Positions 10,645 through 21,000 of a stretch of 64,000 nucleotides of DNA are shown one piece after another. The notes below the pieces were generated by a model. That model worked only from the letters and a program-made list of their open reading frames with translations, was not told where the DNA came from and did no database searches. The stretch lies in the NCBI GenBank assembly GCA_014526335.1, contig JACTAT010000009.1, forward strand, positions 1,307,961 to 1,371,960, given 5' to 3'. The stretch is from Chrysaora quinquecirrha. Its lineage: Eukaryota; Cnidaria; Scyphozoa; Semaeostomeae; Pelagiidae. Numbering within the stretch: the first letter of the stretch is position 1; each line of letters begins with the position of its first letter. The translations under genes and the position numbers were made by a program.

Positions 10645-10715
10645 CCATTATCATCATTATTACATCATCTATCATCATCACCTTCATCGTCATTATCACC
10701 ATCACCATCATCATT
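10060..10715. repeat. CAT/ATC trinucleotide microsatellite with higher-order structure
   Basis: About 650 bp of TCA/CAT/CAC triplets interrupted by markers. The marker TTATTAYATC recurs at 10421 and 10657 (236 bp apart), and CGYCACCACCATTATC recurs at about 10203, 10259, 10320 and 10539, showing that blocks of the array were duplicated together. Frames through it encode poly-His, poly-Ile or poly-Met and are not genes. Confidence 0.9.
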
Positions 10716-11206
10716 GCCATAAGGGTGGGTGAGGCAATTTCAAGCAAAAGGCAAAATGAATCACGAGGTGTGGTCACATCAAGATAAAGGACTGGGGTCG
10801 GACAGCTCAGATAAGCCCTGAGCAAGTCCTATTCAATTGTCTCCATGTGCCTTCCTTGCCTTTATCACATTGAAGGGAGAGAAAAAAGTACAACCGTGTA
10901 GTCATAACAGTGTTGATTTATGAAAAAATATTCCCATCGTTGCGAGGTTGTATGGATTGTATTCGATCTTAGCCATAACTATGACTCATGTAATAGAGGA
11001 TCTCAGGAGAGGAGTACAACATATTTACTATGGACTAACGAGACCTCGACCCTAGCTGTGACGCTACCTTAACTGTAGCTCAAACAGTTACCCTACTGAG
11101 CTCCTGACTATGATCTTGCTGGATCACACGGCACCACTGCATCTCAACAGAATTAGCGAAAGTTTCTTAACTTTTTCTTGAGATGCAATTACAATTTGAT
11201 TGACAT
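10716..11206. other. Intergenic, no recognised content
   Basis: Unique-looking sequence between the microsatellite and the MITE at 11207; no coding, RNA or repeat signal seen. Confidence 0.4.
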
Positions 11207-11575
11207 CCCGAGGGGGTACTTAGTATAATTTGGGTACAGGTATGTGCCGCCCATATGGTGGGTTTTTGCCCTGACATTCTCTAAACATGGGTATGATTTT
11301 AACCAAAACCCCATAAAAGTGGGTGGCAAATTGAAGAAAAGTCGAATGTTAAACTTTAATTCGTTCAGAAAAGTGGTAAAAACCGCCTCAAAAATGTTCG
11401 TAGTTCAATATCAAGCAATAATAAGGTCTAGAAAGTCTTATTACTCTTATATTCCGCTTATTCTTACTCATAAAATAGGGTCTGTTTCTGCAAACATTTA
11501 CATTATAAGTGGATGGGTTTCCGAAATCTGGGCGCACACCCCTGTCCATTCATAAGTCATGTACCCCCCCCCCCC
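11207..11575. mobile_element. MITE with G/C-tract terminal inverted repeats
   Basis: Begins CCCGAGGGGGTAC and ends GTAC followed by a run of C and then G, an inverted repeat of about 12 bp interrupted by the long C tract. Short elements with such ends (G-run plus GTAC) are common in marine invertebrate genomes. An internal frame of about 100 codons (11244-11555) shows no family resemblance and is treated as chance. No clear target duplication was found. Confidence 0.55.
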
Positions 11576-12011
11576 GAAATCGACATCCCCTGCACCCAGA
11601 TGGTCGCTATCACAAATATTCGCTTTCTCTGCGAACCTCACTTCTTTTAAGTTGTCAGGACCAACATTCCGCTCCAACCGCTATCTAGAATACTCGCAAT
11701 TTCGAAAAATATTCGTTGCGCCTTTTCTCCTTGAGTTCGGGAGCAGTCGAAGAGCTGCTAGTCTGATCCACTTATTCGCAACAACAACAACTTAAGGTGG
11801 TGGCAGCGACAACTTGGACTTATTACCTAGCTTTAATTGCTATTGAATTGAATTGACGGGCGCTCAATCTAGCTGAAGCAAACACCAACAACAATTCTGT
11901 TCGATTTAATTCAATGCAAGCGAAGAAAGCTAGGAACTTGTGCTTGTGTAGCAAGTCTTGCGATAACTGGTAATTGTGTGATAAGTCTACCAATCTGTCA
12001 CGAAATTGTTG
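11576..12011. other. Intergenic, no recognised content
   Basis: Contains short runs such as CAACAACAACAA near 11780 and TTGAATTGAATTG near 11840 but no supported gene or element. Confidence 0.4.
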
Positions 12012-12131
12012 GCCTGCCTGCAGACTCAACTGGTTTTACCTCCGACGAGTTGAGTTGAATTGAAATAAGGAGCTTCAACTCCACTCTTCGGAGGTTAAAC
12101 AGCCTTATACCAGTTGAGTCTGCAGGCAGGC
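12012..12131. repeat. 120-bp palindromic foldback element
   Basis: The outer arms (12012-12033 and 12110-12131) are perfect 22-bp inverted copies. Pairing continues inward with few mismatches (TTTACCTCCGA... against ...TCGGAGGTTAAA), so almost the whole 120 bp can form one hairpin. It is probably a foldback MITE; the outer arm resembles the GCCTGCGTGCAGACT core seen at 27770 and 44264. Confidence 0.8.
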
Positions 12132-12778
12132 TAGAAATGATGGGCTGTAATGATATCCTATTCATTTCAATCCGCATTCGTAAACGCATTTATTTGACAC
12201 CGTATTCAGTATCGTCTTTGCATTCAGTATTGTGATAGTCGCCTGAGCTAATGCATTTGGGATAACGTTTAATCAAAATTAGAAAGCATTTCTAATTTGA
12301 GTTAAAGCGGGAGTGAGCGTTCTGGTCTCCCTGTTGGGCCTCTTACCAGGGTCTCTCTGTGCCGTTTCGAGGCTGTCATGCGTATAAAGGGCTGAAAATT
12401 GTTGGGAACTTTGTCATGCATATTTGCAAATTTAATGGTGGTTCGGATTTGGGTTTGTGGTTGCGAACGACCAGGCTTTAATTTGAATTTATCTACCAAA
12501 GCGGGTGCATATATTATGGCATAGCGTTTTAAATCAAAAGCTAAATGTTTCAGTTTACAATACATAACATTGACAGGCCGGTTATCTTTCAATATGAAAC
12601 TGAGCTAATATTGAAATGTCAAACGTCGGCTGAGGTATTAAGCATTGCAGGTGTTTCATAATTCATTGCAAACAACTGTCGCAGCTGCGGGCATATGTTT
12701 AATTTCCTCGTCTTCGGTAACTTCACCTTAACATCGGCTTTCTGAAGCAGTTGTTTAAAGTCGTTTAAAGTCTCCGTG
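12132..12778. other. Upstream region of the GPCR gene
   Basis: No gene recognised. An imperfect tandem GTTTAAAGTCGTTTAAAGTC lies at 12753-12772, just before the start codon. It may hold the promoter and 5' leader of the receptor. Confidence 0.3.
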
Positions 12779-13771
12779 ATGACACACACCAATGATGCAA
12801 TCTACTTTTCAAGTCTGGTCATCTTCGGCCTAACTGCTCTGATTCTCAATCTGATTGTCTTGGTGACTTTCATTCGATTTCGGAAAAGTATATTTAGAAG
12901 AAAAAGCAACCGTATTCTTTTCTCAATGGCTTTTGCGGACTGCATGGTCGGTATATTTCAAATCGACCTTGGCTATTGCATACTGACGGAGCAAGACGGG
13001 AAGATTTTCAGGGTTACTGCGAATATCCCTTTATTCGGCAGCATGTTTGTTTCGATATTTTCAATGGCAGTTCTTATTGGTGATCGTCTTGTTGCGGTGA
13101 AATTTCCACTTAGGTATTCAATGATAGTAAGCAGCAAACGACTGCGCTTTCTGATCATAGCCTGTTGGGTCGTGCCGTTGCTGTTAACTGGACAGCAATA
13201 CGTTATTTTGGAATTCTCGAGGACAGCTGAGCTAAAGACAAGAGGAATTTTATTAGTGATCTTCACAATCACTGGCAGTATATTTCTTGCCGTGGCTAAT
13301 TCGTTTCTGTATGGAGAAGTCAAGAAGCAGTCGAAAAAGATGCTTGTGTTCAAGAAATCCTTTCCCGGGACCGATACCGTGGACTCTTTAATTGCCGCCG
13401 ACTGTCATAATGGTAGTAACAGCGACAGCAACGCTAATTGCACGAAAACTCAGCGCAAGGATTCGAAAGCAAAACTGGACGAGCTCAAGGTATCAAAAGA
13501 ATGCATCGTGATTATATTTGTGTTTATTTTATGCTGGTTGCCTCTTACAAGTTATCGACTCTACCATGTGATAAAACCTCCTAACCTTCAAGTACTGCAT
13601 CGTTTATTTCTAATCCTAGCTTCCTTTAGCAGCATTATCAATCCGTATGTATATTTCTTTAGAAGAAGGCAATTTAGGCGTTATCTCCTTAACCGAAGAA
13701 ATAGATCGTTTAACGGAAGCAGCTGTTCTGAGAAAAACGTTTTATCCAACTCAAAAGACGTTAAACTATGA
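12779..13771 (+). CDS. Rhodopsin-class (class A) GPCR, intronless
   Basis: Seven-transmembrane receptor of 330 residues, expected at the cell surface to signal through G proteins. TM1 at about 8-32 keeps the conserved Asn (ILNLIVL); TM2 has FADCMVG; TM3 ends GDRLVAVKFP with DRL in place of DRY (residues 102-104); TM6 has the toggle motif CWLP; TM7 has INPYVYFF (NPxxY kept). The third intracellular loop is long, Ser/Asn-rich and lysine-rich. The usual TM3 cysteine for the extracellular disulfide is not seen. Single-exon receptors of this adenosine/amine-like type form large families in cnidarians. The ligand cannot be called. Start: ATG at 12779; the GTG codon before it is not needed. Confidence 0.9.
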   Translation: MTHTNDAIYFSSLVIFGLTALILNLIVLVTFIRFRKSIFRRKSNRILFSMAFADCMVGIFQIDLGYCILTEQDGKIFRVTANIPLFGSMFVSIFSMAVLIGDRLVAVKFPLRYSMIVSSKRLRFLIIACWVVPLLLTGQQYVILEFSRTAELKTRGILLVIFTITGSIFLAVANSFLYGEVKKQSKKMLVFKKSFPGTDTVDSLIAADCHNGSNSDSNANCTKTQRKDSKAKLDELKVSKECIVIIFVFILCWLPLTSYRLYHVIKPPNLQVLHRLFLILASFSSIINPYVYFFRRRQFRRYLLNRRNRSFNGSSCSEKNVLSNSKDVKL

Positions 13772-14185
13772 TAAATTTTGAACAGAATTCAGTACATAAC
13801 TGAGCTCAACTGTGCAGAATTGAAGAAACTGTGTTTGGTAATTGATCAGAACACAGTTAATCGCCGTCGCAAGAGCGCTGATATCGACTGCAACTGCTGG
13901 GAACCAGTTGGCAGCTTATCGCAGAAGTAGAACAAGCCAAACTTTCTGGAGCTGTGCGCCGACTCGGTGCGGTTAAAAAGAAAATCTAGTTGCCAGCACT
14001 CTTTTTTCGAAAAGACAGTTGCGATAAATTAATTCCAAAAATCGCCGATTAGCAGTCGGCAACTCGGACTGTGCGCAGTGTCTATACAAGCTTGAAATGG
14101 GCAATATCCACACAAGTTTCAATCAATGAAAGACGAATTCTATTATTTTGTTATTTTCCGCGCTTCTTCTCCTTAGTAGTATATT
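13772..14185. other. Intergenic, 3' of the GPCR gene
   Basis: No gene or clear repeat recognised; a polyadenylation signal was not confidently placed. Confidence 0.35.
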
Positions 14186-14774
14186 CAGTTGACATCCGCT
14201 ATCTCGAACTCTCAAGGGAAACTGGAATTTGTTCGAGATAGCGAATGTTCGAATTAACGGATGCCCCATATAAATATAAAAATATATAGTTTTTAAGTCA
14301 GAAAAGGAACCCCTATTAACATGCAGGGCTACTTATCCCAAATTTCATTAAACAAGTTTGGCATTTTTTACATAGGAGTCAAAGCTCATCTGCTTTCATC
14401 CCCACTATTGGCGAAGTTGAGATAATGGCGATGCAGCACATCTCGAAAGAGAACAGCTTCATCTATTGCATATATGGGCAGCATATCACTTAGCTGCTGC
14501 CATTCCCGCTCCGCTAGGCGAACTTATACATATTTTCAACCTGTCTCTTTATCCAGTTCAGCAGGAAATTTGGCAAAGTTCGAGATAAAGAGCAGGTTTT
14601 CCTCCATGGGAAATCGAAAATGGTTCAAAATAGCGAATGTTCGAGATAACGGGGTTCGAGATAGCGAATGATTTTTCTATACAAACCCTTATACCAAAAC
14701 GCGGGGAAATGGAAAATCGTTCGAAATAGCGAATGTTCGAGATAGCGGGCAGTCGAGATAGCGGATGTCAACTG
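14186..14774. mobile_element. Tigger/pogo-like non-autonomous DNA transposon (MITE), 589 bp
   Basis: The ends are perfect 22-bp inverted repeats (14186-14207 and 14753-14774) beginning CAGTTGACATCC, with the CAG(T) start typical of pogo/Tigger elements. Subterminal sequence repeats the word TTCGAGATAGCGAATG and variants at least five times on both sides, in inverted orientation at the left end. No transposase frame is present. A clear TA target duplication is not visible. Confidence 0.75.
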
Positions 14775-15869
14775 TTCTTGCATATGTCTAGGATGTCTAG
14801 ACAGTTTGCAAATGTGCAGGTATTTCTTCAATGCTGCAATCGCTGAATTAGAAGGATATCTTGTTTAATCTTATGCAGTATTAATAACTAGGTCGCCTGA
14901 TGTATTTACTATCTATTGGTATTCACCATATTAATGAAGAATCAAGCGAAAATAGTCTAAAAATGGTGTCCGTTTTCATTCAGTGGTTTCTTAAATGTTT
15001 GAGAGTTAGCAACCATGTTTTTAGAATTTACTTATGCTTTCAGGAACTAACATTTACAAGATATATAAATTTATATTTCCAGGAATTATGATGTTTAAAA
15101 GAAATGTACCCTATTATTTCAAGTATTACACAACAAAGAAGGAGCTTGGCCGAATGGTAACGGTGGGGGAAGAACGTGAGTTTTAAGTTGTTGTTTGGAA
15201 TATCGTCGTGATAACTTGCAAGTGCCACAAGCCGTCACACGCTTGCAGATAACAGGCCAGCGGTGAGCGAGCGTCATCTGCGCCCAGGGGTGAACACCAA
15301 TGTTGCGCCCCTATATCCTATTTTTCGTTATATTTTAATCAAACCTTGATTTTTTATCTGATTCTATTACAAATTTAACAATTTTACGCCCCAAATTATT
15401 TGGCGCCTGAGGGCACTTGCCCCACCCTGCCTCCCCCTTCGCTACGCCACTGTGACAGGCAAATGAGTTTGTCGACGGTATTTGCTCTAAAATAAAGTTT
15501 GAGCGCTGACGGGGGGAATAAGATACGGAGTCAACTTTAACAGTAATGTTGCCATAAAACTGACTGCATGCATCGCGGTGTCCGTGTGGTACTGAATTCC
15601 GAAAACGGGTAGGTTTGACGCAGCCTAAATATAGCTCTTCTTAGCGTTCTGTTGTTAAAGTGAAGTTTTTTGTGCCAGTTACTAGGTCCAAGAAATTGAA
15701 AAACTAACAAGACCCTTATTGTGACGCTCGGTGACGACGCTACCACACTCTAAATGCATGCTTGCTTTGCACAAACATTCTTTTGCGCATGACGTATCCT
15801 AATCTCGTTCCCAGGGAGATTATTAATGCTAAACGAAAACGAGGTTGTTAGGATATCGAAATTCAAAAA
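14775..15869. other. Intergenic, 5' of the coiled-coil gene
   Basis: No gene recognised. The stretch 15250-15460 (GCGCCCCTATATCC, then CGCTACGCCACTG) looks like the 3' end of a dispersed element but could not be classified. The last 100 bp before 15870 may hold the promoter. Confidence 0.35.
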
Positions 15870-16814
15870 ATGGCGGAAAAACATTGGGTTTCTGAACTCT
15901 TTCCTGTCAAATTTTCTGTTGATGATGTGTTGAAAATCTCATCAGAAGAAAAGGAATCATTGTTGAAAGAAGAAAGAAATAAACGTGATAACTATAAAGA
16001 AATTTACGAGCGGGTTATAGCGAAGGAAATTGCCAGCAAAGGGGCTAGGACAAAAGCTGAACAAGTCCTCCCTAATAACCCTGTCCCTGACCCAGAAGAA
16101 GCTCTTCTAGTTCAACTTGAGAAAGAAGATACGAGCAATGGACCTGAAACCGTGAAGGCCAGAAAAGATTCCGTAGGCCTGTGGACTAAAGAAGAGCTGG
16201 AAGTCTTCAGGAATGGATATTTCAATTTGAAAAAGAAAGCCATGCGTCTGCTTGTTTTGTTGTCCATGGCAAAATTTGAGGTTAAAGATCTTAAAACGAA
16301 ATGTAAAGCTAAGGATAAGACGATTAAGGACAAAGACACTATCATTAGTGGAATATCAAGGCAGAATAAACAGCTAAATGCGTCTGTTGTTGAATTAAAA
16401 AAAGATGCTGACTTCTATAACAAACAATTAGATAGCTGTTCAAGGATTGAAACTGAGTTGAAAAATCGAGTTTTAATGTTGAAAAGAGAGCTCGTAAAAG
16501 AAAAATCAGAGTTAGAGAAGATAAGAGAAGTTTGTAAGAAGCAAAAAAGTTCTTTAAAGCGTGAGCAAGAACTAGGAGAGGAAAAGTTAACGCAACTGAA
16601 AACAGCCCTAGAGTTGAATTATTTACATGAAATCAGACAATTAGAAATAGAAAATGCAAATTTGAAAGAAAAATTAGAAAAAGAAATCAATGGGCATAGG
16701 ATTTCAAGGAATGCTCTGGAAAAATTAAGAAAGCATTTCGCGAATATGCATTCAGAAAAATCGACTTCAAATTTATTAGACGTTGTTAACATTCAGAGTA
16801 ACCCTGATCTTTAA
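15870..16814 (+). CDS. CCDC160: Coiled-coil protein resembling CCDC160
   Basis: Single-exon gene for a 314-residue protein. The N-terminus EKHWVSELFPVKFSVDDVL resembles the conserved HW..LF...FS..DVL opening of CCDC160; a second conserved-looking block WTKEELEVFRNGYFNLKKKA lies at about residues 109-128. Residues about 130-300 are an almost continuous Lys/Glu/Leu heptad coiled coil with no membrane segment or catalytic motif. The ATG lies in a good context (AAAAATGG). AATAAA follows at 16888. CCDC160 proteins have no established activity; the name rests on the N-terminal block only. Confidence 0.65.
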   Translation: MAEKHWVSELFPVKFSVDDVLKISSEEKESLLKEERNKRDNYKEIYERVIAKEIASKGARTKAEQVLPNNPVPDPEEALLVQLEKEDTSNGPETVKARKDSVGLWTKEELEVFRNGYFNLKKKAMRLLVLLSMAKFEVKDLKTKCKAKDKTIKDKDTIISGISRQNKQLNASVVELKKDADFYNKQLDSCSRIETELKNRVLMLKRELVKEKSELEKIREVCKKQKSSLKREQELGEEKLTQLKTALELNYLHEIRQLEIENANLKEKLEKEINGHRISRNALEKLRKHFANMHSEKSTSNLLDVVNIQSNPDL

Positions 16815-16887
16815 TTACAATATTTCTGTCAAAATATGTCTTGAAATTATAATTTGGCTTTATTTGTGATTATGATGAGAAAAAGTT

Positions 16888-16893
16888 AATAAA
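16888..16893 (+). terminator. Polyadenylation signal AATAAA of the coiled-coil gene
   Basis: Canonical hexamer 74 bases after the stop codon at 16814. Confidence 0.6.
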
Positions 16894-16916
16894 TCCTTTA
16901 ACTTTTGGTGTCCTTG

Positions 16917-17335
16917 TCTACTGTGGTGGATCATCACTACAACTGTGGTGGCACTATTTGCGTACTGTGGTGGTAGTTTCTGCGTACTGTGGTGGATAAT
17001 CACTACTTGTGGTGGGTTACTATGCTTGCGGTGGTGGCAGTTTTAGCGTACTGTGGTGGATAATCACTACTTGTGATGGGTTACTATGCTTGCAGTGGTG
17101 ACAGTTTTGGCGTACTGTAATGAATAATCACTACTTGTGGTGGGTTACTATGCTTGCGGTGGTGGCAGATTTGGCGTACTGTAATGAATAATCACTACTT
17201 GTGGTGTGGTGGGTTACTATGCTTGCGGTGGTGACAGTTTTGGCGTACTGTAATGAATAATCATTACTTGTGGTGGGGTGGTGGCAGTTTTAGCGTACTG
17301 TGATGGAAAATCACTACTGTGGTGGATATTATGCT
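16917..17335. repeat. 64-bp minisatellite, about six copies
   Basis: The unit contains GCGTACTGTGGTGGATAATC and TTACTATGCTTGCGGTGG. Successive GCGTACTG words start at 16982, 17046, 17110, 17174, 17243 and 17293, giving an exact 64-bp period for three steps, then one longer (69) and one shorter (50) unit. The first part is more diverged. It lies just after the poly(A) signal of the coiled-coil gene. Confidence 0.88.
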
Positions 17336-18089
17336 TGGTTATTAAACGAAGCAATTCTAGAAAACAGCAACAACAACATCAAGCGAAGTACCACACGAGT
17401 CTCTAGTTTACGCTCCCCTTATTTTGATTTGTCACTCCACAGTGAGCCCACACTGACCGATTTTAGAAAACAGCAACAACAACATCGAGCGAAGTAGTGG
17501 GACTTATGGAGTGAGTCTAGTGGGACTTATGTTGTGAGTCTAATTTGTTGGCAGCAACAAAGCAACAACAAGAACAAATCGTCTTGACTACAAAATGGCG
17601 GCAAATGAGCATTCAGTGTAAAGATCAAAAGAGCACGTCAAAATGTGAAAAAATAAGAGTAAATTTTTCGTTTAGTATGCAGTAAGTATAGAGAAAGGTA
17701 TAAATTTTATTTTGAACATTCTTTTTGTGAGATTGAACCTCGAAAATGATAATATTAAAGCCTGTCTGTTTTGATTGACTTTTTTTAGGCCGCCGTCCCT
17801 TCGTCAAACCGCCCGCCATTGATTGGCAGGCAAAGCGCTTAATTTCCCAGATAACTTCCAACTTAGAATGTCACCAAGCTGATTAAGATAACTGAATTTC
17901 ACTCGCAAAAGATCAAAGGAGTTAATGCCTATTTTCCTATGCAATCAAAAAGCTAAGGCATATAGGTTTTTGGTTAGTTTGGGATTGAGGGTAGGTACCA
18001 TACCGCCTACTAACCCTACTACTAGTCACAATCAATCAGTATATTTTATGTAGTTTAAAGTGAATGCTCCATTATTTTGTTTTAAAGCA
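17336..18089. other. Intergenic, 5' of the dynein gene, with a short direct repeat
   Basis: The word GAAAACAGCAACAACAACAT followed by CRAGCGAAGTA occurs near 17359 and 17466. GGGACTTATG(T/G) occurs twice near 17500-17530. This resembles the foldback element at 34625. No gene recognised; the end (17950-18089) may hold the dynein promoter. Confidence 0.4.
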
Positions 18090-21000
18090 ATGGAGCTTGA
18101 TGAAAGGTTGCATTGGTTTGGGACAAGGGTGACTTCATCACTGAAACCCAGAGCAGAAGAATTAAAGAATCTATTTTCTAATGAAGAAAGCAGGTAGTCT
18201 ACCTATAAATTATAATTATAACAGATTCATTTCTATCGATGTAGTTATGTCTTGTGTTGTGTAACAAACATTCATTCCAGATGTTAGCAACAATTTTCAA
18301 TTGCCTGAACTTTGTAGCTGCAATTGCATGAATGCATGCCAATCTGAGGAGTATGGCCTGTGCATGCACAAGATAAACAATAGAACAATGGAAAAGAACA
18401 ATGGAAAAGTAGTACTGCATGCACAAGATCTTGTCAAGAACTGCCATACTCCGCAGACTTGAAAGCATGCAAGTTTTCGTACCACAAAGATGTCTTTAAT
18501 ATTCTTTGATCAGAGAACACAGAACAGCTCTAATTTTTGGAATGCTCTGTTTATTTCTAGAATTCTTTTCATGGTGATAATAATTAGAAAAACGTTTGTT
18601 TCTTTTGCAGGAGAAGCCTGCTTGAATTCTGCAACAATGAAGAATCACGGCACCTATACATTTCATTTTCTGGAGATAACAACAAACATTTAGTTGCATC
18701 TTTCAAAGCCTCACCAGTATTGCAACAAAAGACTCTGCTATTCATTAAATCTCAAAATGGTGCAAAAATCACCAGAGATAACATTAACGATGAGGTCTTT
18801 TACTGTTCCTGCAGTGCAAACATAATCCACTACCTTGAGATCATAACAAAAGAGGTCTTCTTACCACTTTTGAGTATTGAGCAAACTGGAGGTGTTAGTG
18901 CTGATAAAATGATGGATGTTATTCACAGGCTGATGAGTTGTCTCCAAATTGCAAATGGAACTATTGAAGTAAGTATCAGCCAATGTGTAATGAGCTAAGA
19001 GATTCAAAGATTCAGTGGTGGCATCTTTTGGGTGCCATGGCTGAGTGGGACATTTTGGAAGAAAACCGTATGTTGGAAGAAAACCACACCTATCTTTCAA
19101 AGAAGGCACTTTGGTCCAGATAAGGAGGCTTTTTGATACACATTAGGAATGGTGCCTTTGAGACGTTCTGTTCCCTACACCTTTACTTATTTCTATTAAG
19201 TACCATACTTTACATATGTATGAGCAGTGGTGTATTCAAGGGGCATGGGGGCTGTCCCTCTTTTAATCATTACCAAGATAGGTCTTGTATATAGCCTAAA
19301 TCCAATTTTAAAACTTAAGATATGACTTGGTTATTTTTTCTTCAAAAACAAAGCCCTCATTTCCCTTGGCAAGATCCTTTTGTCCCTCCTTTGTCAAATA
19401 GCTGTTTGTTTGTAAATAATGTACTTATTTTTCTTCAGGGGGAAGTAAATCTGCCACTTCCATCAATAGAAGTTCTATCAGAGGCTGCTGGATATGGCCA
19501 CCGCAAACTCGCTGTTATTCATATTCTGGAGACATTTTTGATTGGTTGGATAAAGCAAATTAAGGTATTTTATCAGCAATGCAATTGAATAACGTATTGA
19601 TTTTGAGTAACCGTCACTCTTTGATATGTGATCGTTAGTTAATCTTGGTACAGGCATGTGGACCCTCTTTATTGGCCTGTTTAAGAATAGCATCCTCTCA
19701 TTATTTTCTTTGTTGATTTTAGATTTCACTGAAACTGGAACCTGAAGTTTTCATTGCAAGGCACCATGGAAGCAAGCCAGGACCACTATATGAAGCAGAT
19801 GTATGTATATGTTTACATGAAGTCGTCATCTTGTTCACACAAAGTCATAATGATGATTACAAAGATATCATCATCATCATCATCATCATCATCATTATCA
19901 TCTTCATCATCATCATTGTTATCATAATAATGATCAGACTACCTTTTGATTACGCATTACTGTTGAATTTCTTATTATCAACATTCATGTTTTCTAGGCT
20001 TGGTCAAAGCATTTGGAAAAAATCCATTCTCTGAATGAGCAGCTCTGCTCACCTGTTATTGTCAACATACTCATGAATCTGGAAGAGGCTGATAGTACAT
20101 ATGCCCAGTCATTTCATAACGTAAAGAGAGAAATTGCTAAGGTGGGAGGACTTAAAAATTTGTGCCCAGCTACCTTTGCTTGTTCCATACTAATTTTTAA
20201 ATAGAGGAATTGTACTTGAGACTGAAGGCTGAGTTCTTTCGTATGTTTTTTCGGTAGCAACCCTAGATTAAGCATGTTCTGTCTTGTCCCTTGGAATCAA
20301 ATTGTCTTTGCCTAGTATTTTGGACGCTTGCGTTTGTAAGAATAGGACCATAATTATAGCCTTCTTTATTTGTTGTCCTTTTTGGATCTGTCATATTTCG
20401 AGTATATCTACATTTCAGTCTGGGAGGCTCAAAAAGGCTGGTAATGTAATCCAAACCAGACCAGATATCTCTAACTCCAACCAAGCATGTCTATACATCC
20501 CCAAGACCGAAAGCTTTGAGCTTGTATTCTGCTTTTTATACGCATATACTTACAGTTTATGCATAAAGGCAGATATTTTGGGGTTGTAGCTATAATTTTT
20601 AATGTTACAGAAAGAGGTTAGAGATTCTCGAAGGTCTTATGGAAATTGTTTTGCACTATTTTGTCGCTTGGTCGTGGAATGTCTATTTTATCATCGAAAT
20701 CATTCGCTTCATTTCGTTGCTATTTTGAAGCGATTGGTATTTGGTCGATAATTCTATCTTATGCCTTCCTTCTTTCAGGCTGAAATGGAAGCTGACGAAA
20801 ACCTACAATTTCTTAGCACTTTGTCTTGCTGGTTTCAAGCCTTGTCATCTAGCAGTCAACCTTCTGATTTGATACCCAGTTTCGCTCCTTTGATGCACAC
20901 GCTATACCTGGTCTGGCAGCATTCGAGGTAAGACAGCATTCGGCATTCTTGAGCTTCCATCAGTTGAATATAATAACCACTCAGCTAATTAGTCTAAACA

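Noticed and set aside
10039..10825. Open frames encoding poly-His, poly-Ile and poly-Met
   Set aside because: Microsatellite artefacts.
11244..11555. 103-codon open frame within the C-tract MITE
   Set aside because: No family resemblance, lies entirely within a repeat element.
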